From positions 1 to 64,000 of the forward strand of contig NZ_JACAWU010000001.1 of the NCBI RefSeq assembly GCF_013391635.1: a stretch of 64,000 nucleotides of DNA, written 5' to 3'. This stretch comes from Natronomonas gomsonensis (GTDB lineage Archaea > Halobacteriota > Halobacteria > Halobacteriales > Haloarculaceae). This document shows, piece after piece, positions 1 to 7,922 of this stretch. Numbering within the stretch: the stretch's first letter is position 1; each line of letters begins with the position of its first letter. The translations under genes were made by a program, and so were the position numbers. Under the pieces are notes generated by a model. The model was given only the letters and a program-made list of their open reading frames with translations, was not told the origin of the DNA and ran no database searches.

Positions 1-268
1 CGTAGGTCACGACCAAGAGGAGTCCGAGCCACCCGACGCTCAGATACGTTTCCCGGGTGAGGGCGGTAATCCCGTAGAGGAGGTCGGCCGGATTCCTCGT
101 CAGGAGCTGAATGGAGAACTGGGGGAACGTACTCAGCACCAGAATCGAATACGCGAGGACGGTCACGACGCCGGCAGTCACGAGTCGGCCATCGGACGTG
201 AGCGGATAGCCGAGTGCGTCGGGGAGTCCTCGGAGCCACGCCGGAGCCGCATCCCGCGTGGTACTCAC
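1..268 (-). CDS. Membrane protein, partial (runs off the left edge)
   Basis: This reading frame starts at a GTG (268-266) and stays open to the window edge, giving 89 visible residues. Its start overlaps the stop of the DsbA-like gene by four bases (GTGA), so the two are probably translated together. The N-terminus is hydrophilic and contains WLRGLPDALGYP. It is followed by hydrophobic stretches at about residues 33-48 and 80-89, consistent with an integral membrane protein. I do not recognise the family. Pairing with an exported thiol oxidoreductase suggests a role in envelope disulfide chemistry, such as a redox partner, but that is inference. Confidence 0.6.
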   Translation of the reverse strand, partial: MSTTRDAAPAWLRGLPDALGYPLTSDGRLVTAGVVTVLAYSILVLSTFPQFSIQLLTRNPADLLYGITALTRETYLSVGWLGLLLVVTY

Positions 269-1002
269 GCGTCCAACACCCGGTCGAGCGCATTCGAGAA
301 GGTGTCGTAGGGGTGTGCACCGACGAGTTTACCCGCCGCGTCGGCGTCGCGATTGTAGAGGACGAACCCGGGTGTCCCCCTGATTTCGACCGATTGGGCG
401 ACGCCGACGTTCGTCTCGATGGCGTCACGGATGGCGTCGCCGCGGGACTCCCGACAGCTGTCGACGGCCGAGACGGAAACGCCGTCGGTCCGTTCGGTGA
501 TGCTCCTGAACGTCGCCTCGTCGGCCCAGTCGTGTCCCGATTCCGATTGGGCGTCGAACGCTGCCTCGTGCCACCGCCAGAAGGCTTCGGGGTCGGTTCG
601 TTCGACCGCCCGCCACACGCAGCGACTCCAGACGACCGCCGGCATCGAGTACTCCCCGATGTTCGGATACGGCAAGACGACGAGTCGCACGTCCCCGGTG
701 TCGATGTACTCCGAGCCGACCTTGGGGAGGGTTTCGGTTTCGAACTTCTTGCAGAACGGACACAGGTAGTCCGTCCAGTAGTACACGTCGACCGTCGCTT
801 CAGGGTCACCCACGAGCGGTCGGCCGGCGAGTTCGACACCGAATCCGGTCGTCTCCTCGCTGGTGTGGAACGTCTCCGGAACGTATTCGGGTTCGTCGGA
901 TTCAGAGCCGGATGCGAGGTACGCGACTCCACCGCCGAACAGGACCGTCGCACCGCCGGCGGCAATCGCCCGCCTGCGCGTAATCTTGCTCTTGCTATCC
1001 AT
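265..1002 (-). CDS. DsbA-family thioredoxin-fold protein, Tat-exported
   Basis: The 245-residue product begins with a twin-arginine signal (TRRRAIAAGG near residues 8-17) followed by a hydrophobic stretch, so it is probably exported folded and held at the outer face of the membrane. The thioredoxin active site is Cys81-Pro-Phe-Cys84, inside YYWTDYLCPFCKKFE. A later RGTPGFVLYN supplies the expected cis-proline loop. DsbA-like proteins form or isomerise disulfide bonds in exported proteins. The stop overlaps the start of a downstream membrane gene, suggesting a two-gene operon. The family assignment is firm; the direction of the redox reaction is not known. Confidence 0.9.
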   Translation of the reverse strand: MDSKSKITRRRAIAAGGATVLFGGGVAYLASGSESDEPEYVPETFHTSEETTGFGVELAGRPLVGDPEATVDVYYWTDYLCPFCKKFETETLPKVGSEYIDTGDVRLVVLPYPNIGEYSMPAVVWSRCVWRAVERTDPEAFWRWHEAAFDAQSESGHDWADEATFRSITERTDGVSVSAVDSCRESRGDAIRDAIETNVGVAQSVEIRGTPGFVLYNRDADAAGKLVGAHPYDTFSNALDRVLDA

Positions 1003-1147
1003 TCACGTGCAATTGTCACTATCAAGCGTCATCGGTGTTTCGATTGTCCGACTTCGGTAGCGACTCACAAGGGCGAGTTCGTTCCCGCCGCCATCCATCC
1101 GAAGAACCCGAAAGGGGTTTGTCCCGAGAGCCCAATACTCCACAGGA

Positions 1148-1588
1148 ATGACGCTCCCAATCGATCCGTCACAGATCAGCCCCGACGACATCGGTGAAGC
1201 CGAAGCGACCCTGGAGATGGACCACGAGGAAGCCATCGAACACGTCCGCGAGGTGTTCACCAACGCCGGGTTCGGCATCCCAGTCGAGTTCTCGCCCTCG
1301 GAGATGCTCAACGAGAAGGTCGACGCCGGCCGAGACCCCTACTACGTGCTCGGCGCCTGCAATCCGGCGGTTGCCGAGAAGGCGCTCGACGCGACCGACA
1401 ACAAACTCGGCGCGCTGATGCCCTGCAACGTCGTCATCTGGGAGGAAAGTCCCGGCACCCAGCACGTCTATCACGTCTCGATTATGCGCATCGGCCGGCT
1501 CGTCGGCATGGCGCCCGACGACGAGGAGATGGCGGACATCGTGGCCGAGACCGGTGAACTCGTCGACGACGCCTTCGAGAACCTATAA
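1148..1588 (+). CDS. DUF302 domain protein
   Basis: This 146-residue cytosolic protein has the DUF302 fold signature. It includes the run YYVLGACNPAVAEKALD (about residues 60-76) and LMPCNVVIWEE (about 86-96), and lacks a signal peptide. DUF302 proteins are small beta-rich proteins of unknown biochemical role, often found near redox or heavy-metal genes. The TAA stop shares its last A with the ATG of the following methyltransferase, so the two are translationally coupled. The start ATG is the first in frame and keeps the whole domain. The family call is confident; the function is not. Confidence 0.85.
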   Translation: MTLPIDPSQISPDDIGEAEATLEMDHEEAIEHVREVFTNAGFGIPVEFSPSEMLNEKVDAGRDPYYVLGACNPAVAEKALDATDNKLGALMPCNVVIWEESPGTQHVYHVSIMRIGRLVGMAPDDEEMADIVAETGELVDDAFENL

Positions 1589-2154
1589 TGGGGTTCCACA
1601 CCTTCGACGCCGACCGCGCCGACAAACTCGAAGAGGCGGGCAAGCGGTATCGGTTCCTCTCCGCCGAGGAGTTGCTCTGGGCGCTCTCACCGAGCGACGA
1701 CGACCACGTCGCCGACTTCGGGAGCGGCACGGGGTTCTTCACCGACGACGTCGCCCCGCACGTGGACACCGTGCACGCAGTCGACGTTCAGGAGGCGATG
1801 CACGACTACTACCGGGAGAAAGGCGTCCCGGACAACGTCGAACTCGTGACGAGCGGCGTGGGCGACCTCCCGCTCGCCACCGGGAGCCTCGACGGGGCGT
1901 TCTCGACGATGACGTACCACGAATTCGCCAGCGACGAGGCGCTCGCCGAAATCGCTCGCGTGCTGAAAAGCGAGGGAACTCTCGCCATCGTCGACTGGGC
2001 CGCCTCGGGCGACGGGAGCTATGGACCGCCGGTCGACGAGCGGTTCACCGCCGAGGAAGCGGTCGATGCCCTCCGGGAGACGGGGTTCACCGTCACGCAC
2101 GAGGCCGTTCGACCGGAAACGTTCCTGCTCACGGCGACGGCGCCGTCGGAGTAG
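1588..2154 (+). CDS. Class I SAM-dependent methyltransferase (UbiE-like)
   Basis: The 188-residue product has the class I methyltransferase order. Motif I is VADFGSGTGFFTDDV (about residues 40-54), with an acidic residue ending the second strand in HAVDVQE. Motif II-like residues lie in LDGAFSTMTYHEF, and motif III-like ones in LKSEGTLAIVDW. The substrate cannot be told from the sequence. The gene overlaps the stop of the DUF302 gene by one base (TAATG), so the pair is an operon. The C-terminus ends at the conserved strand LLTATAPSE. It is cytosolic, with no membrane segment. It could act on a quinone, arsenite or another small molecule. Confidence 0.85.
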   Translation: MGFHTFDADRADKLEEAGKRYRFLSAEELLWALSPSDDDHVADFGSGTGFFTDDVAPHVDTVHAVDVQEAMHDYYREKGVPDNVELVTSGVGDLPLATGSLDGAFSTMTYHEFASDEALAEIARVLKSEGTLAIVDWAASGDGSYGPPVDERFTAEEAVDALRETGFTVTHEAVRPETFLLTATAPSE

Positions 2155-2183
2155 CTACTGGGCCGAAACGCCTCGACAGAAAG

Positions 2184-2256
2184 TGGGACCGCCCGAATTT
2201 GAATCGGGGTTACAGCGTCCCAAACGCTGAAGGATACCAAGCTACCCCACGGTCCC
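2184..2256 (-). tRNA. tRNA-Pro (anticodon TGG)
   Basis: Read on the minus strand, the 73-nt sequence folds as a standard cloverleaf. The acceptor stem GGGACCG pairs with CGGTCCC and is followed by discriminator A. The anticodon stem CAGCG/CGCTG encloses the loop TTTGGGA, giving anticodon TGG (proline). The T arm is CCGAT-TCAAATT-CGG-like and carries the TTCAAAT loop. No intron is seen and CCA is not encoded, as is usual in archaea. It stands alone between the methyltransferase gene and a small membrane gene. Confidence 0.95.
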
Positions 2257-2341
2257 GCATTCCTACCGAGGCCCCCCGAGCGTGAAAACGTTTCGTTCCG
2301 GGCCCCAAGGGCTATATCTTCGCACGGAGAATCGCGTCGAT

Positions 2342-2617
2342 ATGGTGACACCAGTCGAGATCGGCCTGTTCGTGCTCGTGTTGGCGCTGCTGTTCGGCGC
2401 CTATCGAGTCATCAAGGCCGTCAAACCGTTCATCGTCAACGCCGTCGTCGGCGTGATAATCCTGTTCGTAGCCAGTTTCCTCGGGGTGCCGATAGAGATA
2501 ACGGCGGTGGCAGTACTCATCTGTGCCGTCGGCGGCGTCCCCGGCGCGATACTCGTCATCGCGTTGGCGTATCTCGACATCGCCTTCGTCGGGACGATGG
2601 CACCGCTCGTGGTGTAG
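2342..2617 (+). CDS. BofA-family small membrane protein
   Basis: This 91-residue protein starts at ATG 2342, which fits a short leader better than the upstream in-frame start at 2282. It is almost wholly hydrophobic, with three to four membrane segments. It carries KPFIVNAVVGVIILFVAS and a terminal glycine-rich VGGVPGAILVIALAYL typical of the pro-sigmaK processing inhibitor BofA family. In Bacillus BofA holds an intramembrane protease complex inactive. Haloarchaea do not sporulate, so the archaeal role is unknown, although regulation of an S2P-like protease is possible (one is encoded at 6155). The link to that protease is inference. Confidence 0.75.
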   Translation: MVTPVEIGLFVLVLALLFGAYRVIKAVKPFIVNAVVGVIILFVASFLGVPIEITAVAVLICAVGGVPGAILVIALAYLDIAFVGTMAPLVV

Positions 2618-2708
2618 GTCAGCAACCCGCAGTGGACGTGATGGAGTAGCACAAACGGCTGTTTGAGCTTAGGGTACCCCTTTGATATCCCCGTCCGTTC
2701 GCTCTCGT

Positions 2709-2945
2709 ATGCGACACGCCACGGTGCCTCGCCGACTGTTCGAACCCCTCCGGGCGGCCACCGGAACGCTCCTCACTATCGTCGAGGGGATGGCGTTCTG
2801 GGCCGCCGCCGTCTTCCCGCTGGTGTACGTGGTCGCGGTCCTGCTGTACGACGCCGGTGTCGTCTCCGAAACCGAACTGGTCGCGTTGGTCGCGCTCAAC
2901 GCCGTCTCGATAGTCGTCGGCCACCAGCACCGCTCACAGCCATGA
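2709..2945 (+). CDS. Small two-segment membrane protein
   Basis: The reading frame from ATG 2709 encodes 78 residues. A basic N-terminus (RRLFEPLR) is followed by a hydrophobic segment at about residues 26-45 (WAAAVFPLVYVVAVLLY) and a second at about 52-70 (ELVALVALNAVSIVVG). I do not recognise the family beyond a haloarchaeal small membrane protein. The stop overlaps the next start by four bases (ATGA at 2942-2945), so it is coupled to the DNA-binding-like protein downstream. A start nine codons upstream at 2682 is possible but adds only a non-conserved-looking tail. Confidence 0.65.
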   Translation: MRHATVPRRLFEPLRAATGTLLTIVEGMAFWAAAVFPLVYVVAVLLYDAGVVSETELVALVALNAVSIVVGHQHRSQP

Positions 2946-3175
2946 CGATGCGCCAACAGACCCACCCCTCCAGTCGCCTCCTCGAGTACCTCGAACGCCG
3001 CGCGGCCGACGGCGAGATATACGTCAAGAGTAAGTTCCTCGCCGAGGACCTCGACCTCTCGGCGTCCCAAATCGGCGTGTTGCTCGGCCGACTGCAGGAC
3101 TCGACGGAGACCCTCGACATCGAGCAGTGGTCCTACACCAACGCGACGACGTGGCGCATCGCGCCCGCCGAGTAA
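2942..3175 (+). CDS. Small winged-helix-like protein (DUF7123 type)
   Basis: This 77-residue protein begins at ATG 2942, overlapping the previous stop. The sequence LLEYLERRAADGEIYVKSK followed by LAEDLDLSASQIGVLLGRL has the helix pattern of a winged-helix DNA-binding domain, and the tail TWRIAPAE closes the wing. It resembles a family of short haloarchaeal proteins that I recall as DUF7123. It may be a transcription factor. It runs convergently into the helicase gene with no gap (stop ends at 3175, helicase stop begins at 3176). The binding target is unknown. Confidence 0.7.
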   Translation: MTMRQQTHPSSRLLEYLERRAADGEIYVKSKFLAEDLDLSASQIGVLLGRLQDSTETLDIEQWSYTNATTWRIAPAE

Positions 3176-5263
3176 TCAGTGCTCGTCGCGGAGTTCGATT
3201 TCCGCGACGAGTTCGTAGGGGTCTGCGCCCTTCCGAATCGAATCGAGCATGGCGAAGGCCTCGTCGGGCGCGAGGAAGTGTTCGGTGACCGCCCGACCCA
3301 GCGGCGTCGGCCGGAAGCCGTCGATGAACTCGTATTCGATGAGTTTGCCGACGGCGTGTTTCGTCGGCACCTCCCCGACCATGCGGTCGTTGAGCGCCTT
3401 CGCTCGCTTGCCGGCGACGGTGATGTTGGCGAGCGTCTCCTCGATTGCGGCGGCCTCGTCGTAGCGGGTGACGACCGGCTCCATCTCCCCTTTCAGCAGT
3501 TTGAACGCCACCTCGTCTTCGGTCATCTCCATGGAACTGTGATACGAGCAGTCGGGTTCGACGAGCGTGTAGACGGTCCCTTTGTCGTGGTAGTCCGGGC
3601 GGCCCGCACGCCCCAGCATCTGCTCGAATTCCTGGACGGAGAGCCACTCGATGCCCATCGCCAGCGAGTCGAAGATGACCTGTGAGGCCGGGAAGTCGAC
3701 ACCGGCGGCGAGGGCCGCCGTGGTGACGACCGCCGCGAGGTCCTGCTCGCCGAACTGCCGTTCGACCTGCTTGCGGCGGCCGTAATCGAGGCCGGCGTGA
3801 TACGGCGCCGAATCGTACTCGAGTTGCCGGGATATCTCGTGACAGCGCCGCCGGGAGTTCGTGAAGATAATCGTCTGTCCGCGATACCCCTTCGAGGATT
3901 TCGAGTCGAAGGCCCGCCGGACGAGTTTGTTCTCGATGTCCAACTTCTCGCCGCCGTCGGCGAAGGTGACGTGGCGCTCGATGGGAACCGGTCGTTCCTC
4001 GAACTCGATGAGTTGGGCGTCGAGTTTCCCGGCGAGGTCGCCGGGATTGCCGACCGTCGCGGAGAGGTAGACGTACTGGGTGTTGCAGTCGTTGCTCTCC
4101 GAGTAGTGCTTGAGTCGGGAGATGAGGCCGTCGAGGCGGTGGCCGCGTTCCTCCTCGCCCAGCGTGTGGACCTCGTCGATGACGACGGTGCCGATGTCGC
4201 CGAGGTCCTTGCCGGTCCGCAACGCGTGGTCGATGCCCTCGTAGGTGCCGACGATGACGTCCGCCCCGGGGTCGAAGCGGTTGCCCGAATCCCGGATGCG
4301 GGAGGCGCCGACCCGCAACGTCACGTCGAGTAAATCGCCGTAGTCGTCCTCGAAGTCCTCGTGTTTCTGGTTCGCCAGCGCCACGAGGGGAACGAGAAAC
4401 AGCATCTTCCCCTTCCCTTTCAGCGCGCGGTCGATGCCGGCGAGTTCGCCGACTAGCGTCTTGCCGGTCGCCGTCGCGCTCACGACGAGCTGGTCGCGTC
4501 CCTCCAGGAGGTCGTTGTCGACGGCGAGACTCTGGACGGGCAGCAGGGTGTCGAACTCCTCGAGCCGAGATTTCAACTCCGGGTGTACGTCGATGTCGCT
4601 GGTCGGAACGAGGTCGATGTCGTCGGTCGTCGCCGAGATTTCGTCGAACTTCGTCAGTTCGGGGTCGAGTTGTCCCGAAAGCAGGTTCGCGACGCGTTCG
4701 AGGTCGCCGACCTCCAACAGGAGGTCCTCGAGGCGGTCCCGGGCGCCCGAGCGGAGGCCACGGTAGTTCGCCTCCCGTTCGAGTTCGCGTTTCGCACAGT
4801 CGAGACAGATGTGTTCGTTATCGTATTTGATAGCCGTCTCGGAGGTCAACGGCGAGTACCGGCCCTTGCCCGCACAGATACGGCAGGTCCGGACCTGCTT
4901 CGCGTCGAGTTGATACCCCTCCAGCATGGACTCGATGTCCCGGCGGCCCTCCCGAGAGGTCTGCTGGGAGATGCGGATGCGGCCGGCGCGGCGGGCCATC
5001 TCGACGAACTGCTCGGGGCGGCGCGGTATCTCGTCGTCGCCGTCCTTCACGCGGAAGCGGCCGGGACGGGGGCCGGCGCTCGTCTCCTTGAGGTCGAGAC
5101 GGCCCTGTAGCAGTCGCTCGCCATCGCGGCGGATTACGACGGTGAAATCGTCACGCGCCTCGTGGAGGAACAGCGTGTCGACCTCGGCGACCTGCTGTGA
5201 CACGAGAGAGTGTAGTGTATCGGGGTATTTCAGTCGTCCGGGACGGATGCAAACGGATGCCAA
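3176..5263 (-). CDS. Ski2-like DEAD/DEAH-box helicase with zinc-binding N-terminal region
   Basis: The 695-residue superfamily 2 helicase has motif I (VVSATATGKT, about residue 265), motif II DEVH (about 360), motif III LSATVG, and motif VI QMLGRAGRPDY. This order matches Ski2/Hel308-like helicases. An N-terminal region contains CxxC pairs (TCRICAGKG and CLDCAKRE, about residues 133-165), probably a zinc ribbon. It likely unwinds RNA or DNA at the expense of ATP. The ATG at 5263 is favoured because a TATA-like TTATTATAA lies 26 bases upstream, fitting a leaderless transcript. A GTG at 5203 (VSQQVAEVDTLFL) is the alternative and may match relatives better. Confidence 0.88.
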   Translation of the reverse strand: MASVCIRPGRLKYPDTLHSLVSQQVAEVDTLFLHEARDDFTVVIRRDGERLLQGRLDLKETSAGPRPGRFRVKDGDDEIPRRPEQFVEMARRAGRIRISQQTSREGRRDIESMLEGYQLDAKQVRTCRICAGKGRYSPLTSETAIKYDNEHICLDCAKRELEREANYRGLRSGARDRLEDLLLEVGDLERVANLLSGQLDPELTKFDEISATTDDIDLVPTSDIDVHPELKSRLEEFDTLLPVQSLAVDNDLLEGRDQLVVSATATGKTLVGELAGIDRALKGKGKMLFLVPLVALANQKHEDFEDDYGDLLDVTLRVGASRIRDSGNRFDPGADVIVGTYEGIDHALRTGKDLGDIGTVVIDEVHTLGEEERGHRLDGLISRLKHYSESNDCNTQYVYLSATVGNPGDLAGKLDAQLIEFEERPVPIERHVTFADGGEKLDIENKLVRRAFDSKSSKGYRGQTIIFTNSRRRCHEISRQLEYDSAPYHAGLDYGRRKQVERQFGEQDLAAVVTTAALAAGVDFPASQVIFDSLAMGIEWLSVQEFEQMLGRAGRPDYHDKGTVYTLVEPDCSYHSSMEMTEDEVAFKLLKGEMEPVVTRYDEAAAIEETLANITVAGKRAKALNDRMVGEVPTKHAVGKLIEYEFIDGFRPTPLGRAVTEHFLAPDEAFAMLDSIRKGADPYELVAEIELRDEH

Positions 5264-5284
5264 TCGGCGAATCGGCGACCAATG

Positions 5285-5293
5285 TTATAATAA
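5285..5293 (-). promoter_or_regulatory. TATA-like box for the helicase gene
   Basis: On the minus strand the sequence reads TTATTATAA, centred 26 bases before the ATG at 5263. That is the spacing seen in leaderless haloarchaeal genes and supports the longer start for the helicase. Confidence 0.55.
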
Positions 5294-5362
5294 CAATCGT
5301 GCGATATCCTAGCATACTGTGCTCCCGGTCGGTCGGGAGGGCGGGCAAGGAGGGAAAAACAG

Positions 5363-5659
5363 ATGCCAACCTACGTCCACCTGATGGAACTCGGCAAAGA
5401 GAACCTCGAAACGATGGAGCGGAGTCCGGACAGACGGCAGGCCGCCCGCGAGCTGGTCGCCGACCACGGCGGGGAGCTACTGGCGTTCTACTACACGTTC
5501 GGCCGGTACGACGTGGTCGCAATCGCCGAGTACCCGGACGACGGTGCGGCCGCACGCGCCGCCATCACCTTCCGCGGCGAGGGCAACACGAGCGTCGAGA
5601 CGCTGCCGGCGTTCACCGAAGCCGAGTGGGACGAGGAGGTCGTCGAGAAACTGGCGTGA
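5363..5659 (+). CDS. GYD domain protein
   Basis: This 98-residue protein matches the GYD family, named for a conserved Gly-Tyr-Asp. Here the motif reads FYYTFGRYDVVAIAEYPDD (about residues 43-61). The family folds as a small alpha-beta dimer of unknown function. A GGAGG stretch eight bases before ATG 5363 is a plausible ribosome binding site, unusual in a genome with many leaderless genes. The gene runs convergently into the cupin gene. There is no signal or membrane segment. Confidence 0.85.
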   Translation: MPTYVHLMELGKENLETMERSPDRRQAARELVADHGGELLAFYYTFGRYDVVAIAEYPDDGAAARAAITFRGEGNTSVETLPAFTEAEWDEEVVEKLA

Positions 5660-5692
5660 GGAGAGCCTCACCGTCTCGGTGCGTCGACGCGC

Positions 5693-6079
5693 TTACTCCA
5701 AGAGTTCGATTGCGTCGTCGCCGTTCGGCACCGCACAGATGAACGCTCCCGGGTCGTCGCTTTCGTTGCGGTACCAGTGGACCGTCCCGGCGGGGATGTG
5801 TAGCGAGTCGCCGGCGGAGACGGTATACTCCACGTCTCCGAGCCCCACGACGTACTCGCCTTCGAGGACGTACTGTTCGTGTTCGATGTCGTTGGTATGT
5901 TTCGGCACCTCGGCGCCCGCTTCGAGGACGAACCGTCGCAACGCGAGGTTCGGCGCGCCGTGTTCGGGGCCGACGAGGACGCCCTTCGAGAGGCCCTCGG
6001 CGGCCGAGACGGGTTCGTACTCGATGTCGTCCGCACGGCGGACGAGCGGTCGGTCTGCTGTTGACTCCGGTTCGGACAT
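5693..6079 (-). CDS. Cupin domain protein
   Basis: The 128-residue product is a single-domain cupin. Motif 1 reads EVPKHTNDIEHEQYVLEGEY, with two His and a Glu as metal ligands. Motif 2 reads DSLHIPAGTVHWYRNE, with the final His ligand. Such proteins bind a divalent metal and act as small enzymes or sensors. The ATG at 6079-6077 is chosen because it begins a typical acidic N-terminus; a much longer open frame continues upstream across the M50 protease gene and is an artefact. It is divergent from the M50 gene, and the two promoters share the 75-base gap. The substrate is unknown. Confidence 0.85.
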   Translation of the reverse strand: MSEPESTADRPLVRRADDIEYEPVSAAEGLSKGVLVGPEHGAPNLALRRFVLEAGAEVPKHTNDIEHEQYVLEGEYVVGLGDVEYTVSAGDSLHIPAGTVHWYRNESDDPGAFICAVPNGDDAIELLE

Positions 6080-6123
6080 GTTCGGGGCTACGAACCAGGG
6101 GAGTACGAACCCATCGGTCAGTC

Positions 6124-6130
6124 TTTTAAT
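6124..6130 (+). promoter_or_regulatory. TATA-like box for the M50 protease gene
   Basis: The sequence TTTAATA is centred 28 bases before ATG 6155, so the transcript is expected to be leaderless. Confidence 0.55.
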
Positions 6131-6154
6131 AGGGTCGCGGACCCACAAACACCC

Positions 6155-7378
6155 ATGAAGAACTTTCGCGTCGGCAGCGCCTTCGGGATACCCATCAAAT
6201 TGGACCTGACGTTCCTGCTGATTCTGCCGGTGTTCGCCTACCTCATCGGCATCCAGTTGGAGAGTCTCATCGAACTCCTCAACGCGCAGTTCACCGTCGC
6301 CTTCGACGCCAGCGTGCTCGCGGCATCGACCGGGACCCGCTTCGGTATCGGGCTGGCCGCGGCGCTGGGGCTGTTCTTCTGTGTCGTCCTCCACGAGTTC
6401 GGCCACTCGCTGGTGGCGCGTCGCTACGGCGTCCACATCGACTCGATTACGCTGTGGCTGCTCGGCGGCATCGCACAGATGCAGGAGATTCCCGAGGACT
6501 GGAAACAGGAGTTCAACATCGCCATCGCCGGCCCCATCGTTTCGGTGCTGGCCGGCGTCGCCGCCTACTTCGCCTTCCGGACGGTCCCCGACGGCGGCTT
6601 CCTGCTGGAAGCCACCCAGTTCACGCTCGCGTATCTCGCCATCATGAACATCGTGCTGGCGGTGTTCAACATGCTCCCGGGCTTTCCGATGGACGGCGGC
6701 CGCATCCTCCGGGCACTGTTGGCCCGGAACCGACCACACGCACAGGCGACCCAGCAGGCCGCCCGCGTCGGCCAACTGTTCGCCATCCTCCTGGGACTGT
6801 TCGGCCTGCTCATCAACTTCAATCCGTTTCTCATCGTGCTGGCGTTCTTCATCTACATCGCCGCCGCCTCGGAATCGACGCGGACGGTGATGAACGCCGC
6901 CTTCGATGGCGTCACCGTCAGCGACGTGATGACCCCCCGGGACCGACTCGACGTGGTCACCCCGAAGACGACCGTCGCCGAGTTGGTCGAACGGATGTTC
7001 CGAGACCGCCACACCGGCTACCCGGTCATGGAGGGTGACCGCGTCGCCGGCGTCGTCACCCTCGACGACGCCCGCGAAGTCGACGCAGTCGAACGCGACG
7101 CCTACCGCGTCGAAGACATCATGAGCCACGACATCCACGCCGTCGAACCGGACGTGCCGGTGATGACCGCCTTCGAGACGATGCAGCAGAACGGCGTCGG
7201 CCGCCTGCTCGTCATCGAGGGTGAAACCGCCGAGGAGTCCGGTCGTCTCGTCGGCCTGCTCTCCCGGACCGACGTGATGACCGCCCTCGACATCGTGAAG
7301 TCGGGTGGGTCGCCGAGTCGCCGCTCCGTCGGCGGCGACGCTCGTGGCGCCGAGGCACTGGACCGCGAGCGAGCCTGA
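6155..7378 (+). CDS. Site-2-protease-type (M50) membrane metalloprotease with CBS domains
   Basis: The 407-residue protein has an N-terminal polytopic membrane domain carrying the zinc motif HEFGH (residues 80-84) and the second motif NMLPGFPMDGGR (about 168-179), with Asp as the third ligand. Two CBS domains follow at about residues 258-390 (VSDVMTPRD and VEDIMSHDI are their starts). M50 proteases cut within membranes to release regulators; CBS pairs bind adenine nucleotides and probably gate activity. The membrane segments are spaced as in the archaeal S2P of known structure. The substrate is not known. A BofA-like protein at 2342 is a possible partner only by analogy. Confidence 0.93.
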   Translation: MKNFRVGSAFGIPIKLDLTFLLILPVFAYLIGIQLESLIELLNAQFTVAFDASVLAASTGTRFGIGLAAALGLFFCVVLHEFGHSLVARRYGVHIDSITLWLLGGIAQMQEIPEDWKQEFNIAIAGPIVSVLAGVAAYFAFRTVPDGGFLLEATQFTLAYLAIMNIVLAVFNMLPGFPMDGGRILRALLARNRPHAQATQQAARVGQLFAILLGLFGLLINFNPFLIVLAFFIYIAAASESTRTVMNAAFDGVTVSDVMTPRDRLDVVTPKTTVAELVERMFRDRHTGYPVMEGDRVAGVVTLDDAREVDAVERDAYRVEDIMSHDIHAVEPDVPVMTAFETMQQNGVGRLLVIEGETAEESGRLVGLLSRTDVMTALDIVKSGGSPSRRSVGGDARGAEALDRERA

Positions 7379-7417
7379 CGCCGAGCGACTTTTCTTCGCC
7401 GACCCGCTGGAGTCGGT

Positions 7418-7921
7418 GTGGACCTCCACGTCAGATACGAGGGCGACGACGACCCCGAGAAGTGCTCGGCTCGAAAGCTCGCGCGCTTCGACCTCGTTTC
7501 CCTCCATCGCTCGGCGCGGGCGACCCCGCCCGGTATCGTACTCGACCCCCACGCCGAGCAGGCGCTGTCGCCGGCCGATGCCGACGAAAGCGATGCCCTC
7601 GTCGCCCTCGACTGTTCGTGGGAAACCGCCGAAGCCGAGGCGTTCAAACTCGACGGGCCACATCGGGCGCTTCCCTTTCTCGTCGCCGCCAACCCGGTCA
7701 ACTACGGGACGCCGTTTCAGTTGAACACCGTCGAGGCGTTCGCCGCGGCGCTGTGTATCCTCGGCGAGCGCGACCACGCCGAGGAACTGCTCGGGAAGTT
7801 CCGGTGGGGCCACACGTTCCTGGAGTTGAACGACGAACCCCTCCGGCGCTACGCCGACTGTGCGGATTCGGCCGAAGTCGTCGCCGTCCAATCGGAGTAC
7901 CTCGACCGCGGCGAGGAGTGA
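7418..7921 (+). CDS. tsr3: rRNA aminocarboxypropyltransferase Tsr3 (DUF367)
   Basis: The 167-residue product has the signatures of Tsr3. These are the strand LVALDCSWE, then [13 protein letters not shown] (about residues 87-99), [14 protein letters not shown] (about 105-118), and the late [11 protein letters not shown]. Tsr3 uses S-adenosylmethionine to transfer the 3-amino-3-carboxypropyl group to a pseudouridine of small-subunit rRNA. In archaea the modified base is N1-methylpseudouridine in helix 31. The start is GTG at 7418; nothing in frame upstream is better. It follows the M50 gene by 39 bases and converges with the enolase-fold gene with a one-base gap. Confidence 0.88.
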   Translation: MDLHVRYEGDDDPEKCSARKLARFDLVSLHRSARATPPGIVLDPHAEQALSPADADESDALVALDCSWETAEAEAFKLDGPHRALPFLVAANPVNYGTPFQLNTVEAFAAALCILGERDHAEELLGKFRWGHTFLELNDEPLRRYADCADSAEVVAVQSEYLDRGEE

Positions 7922-7922
7922 G

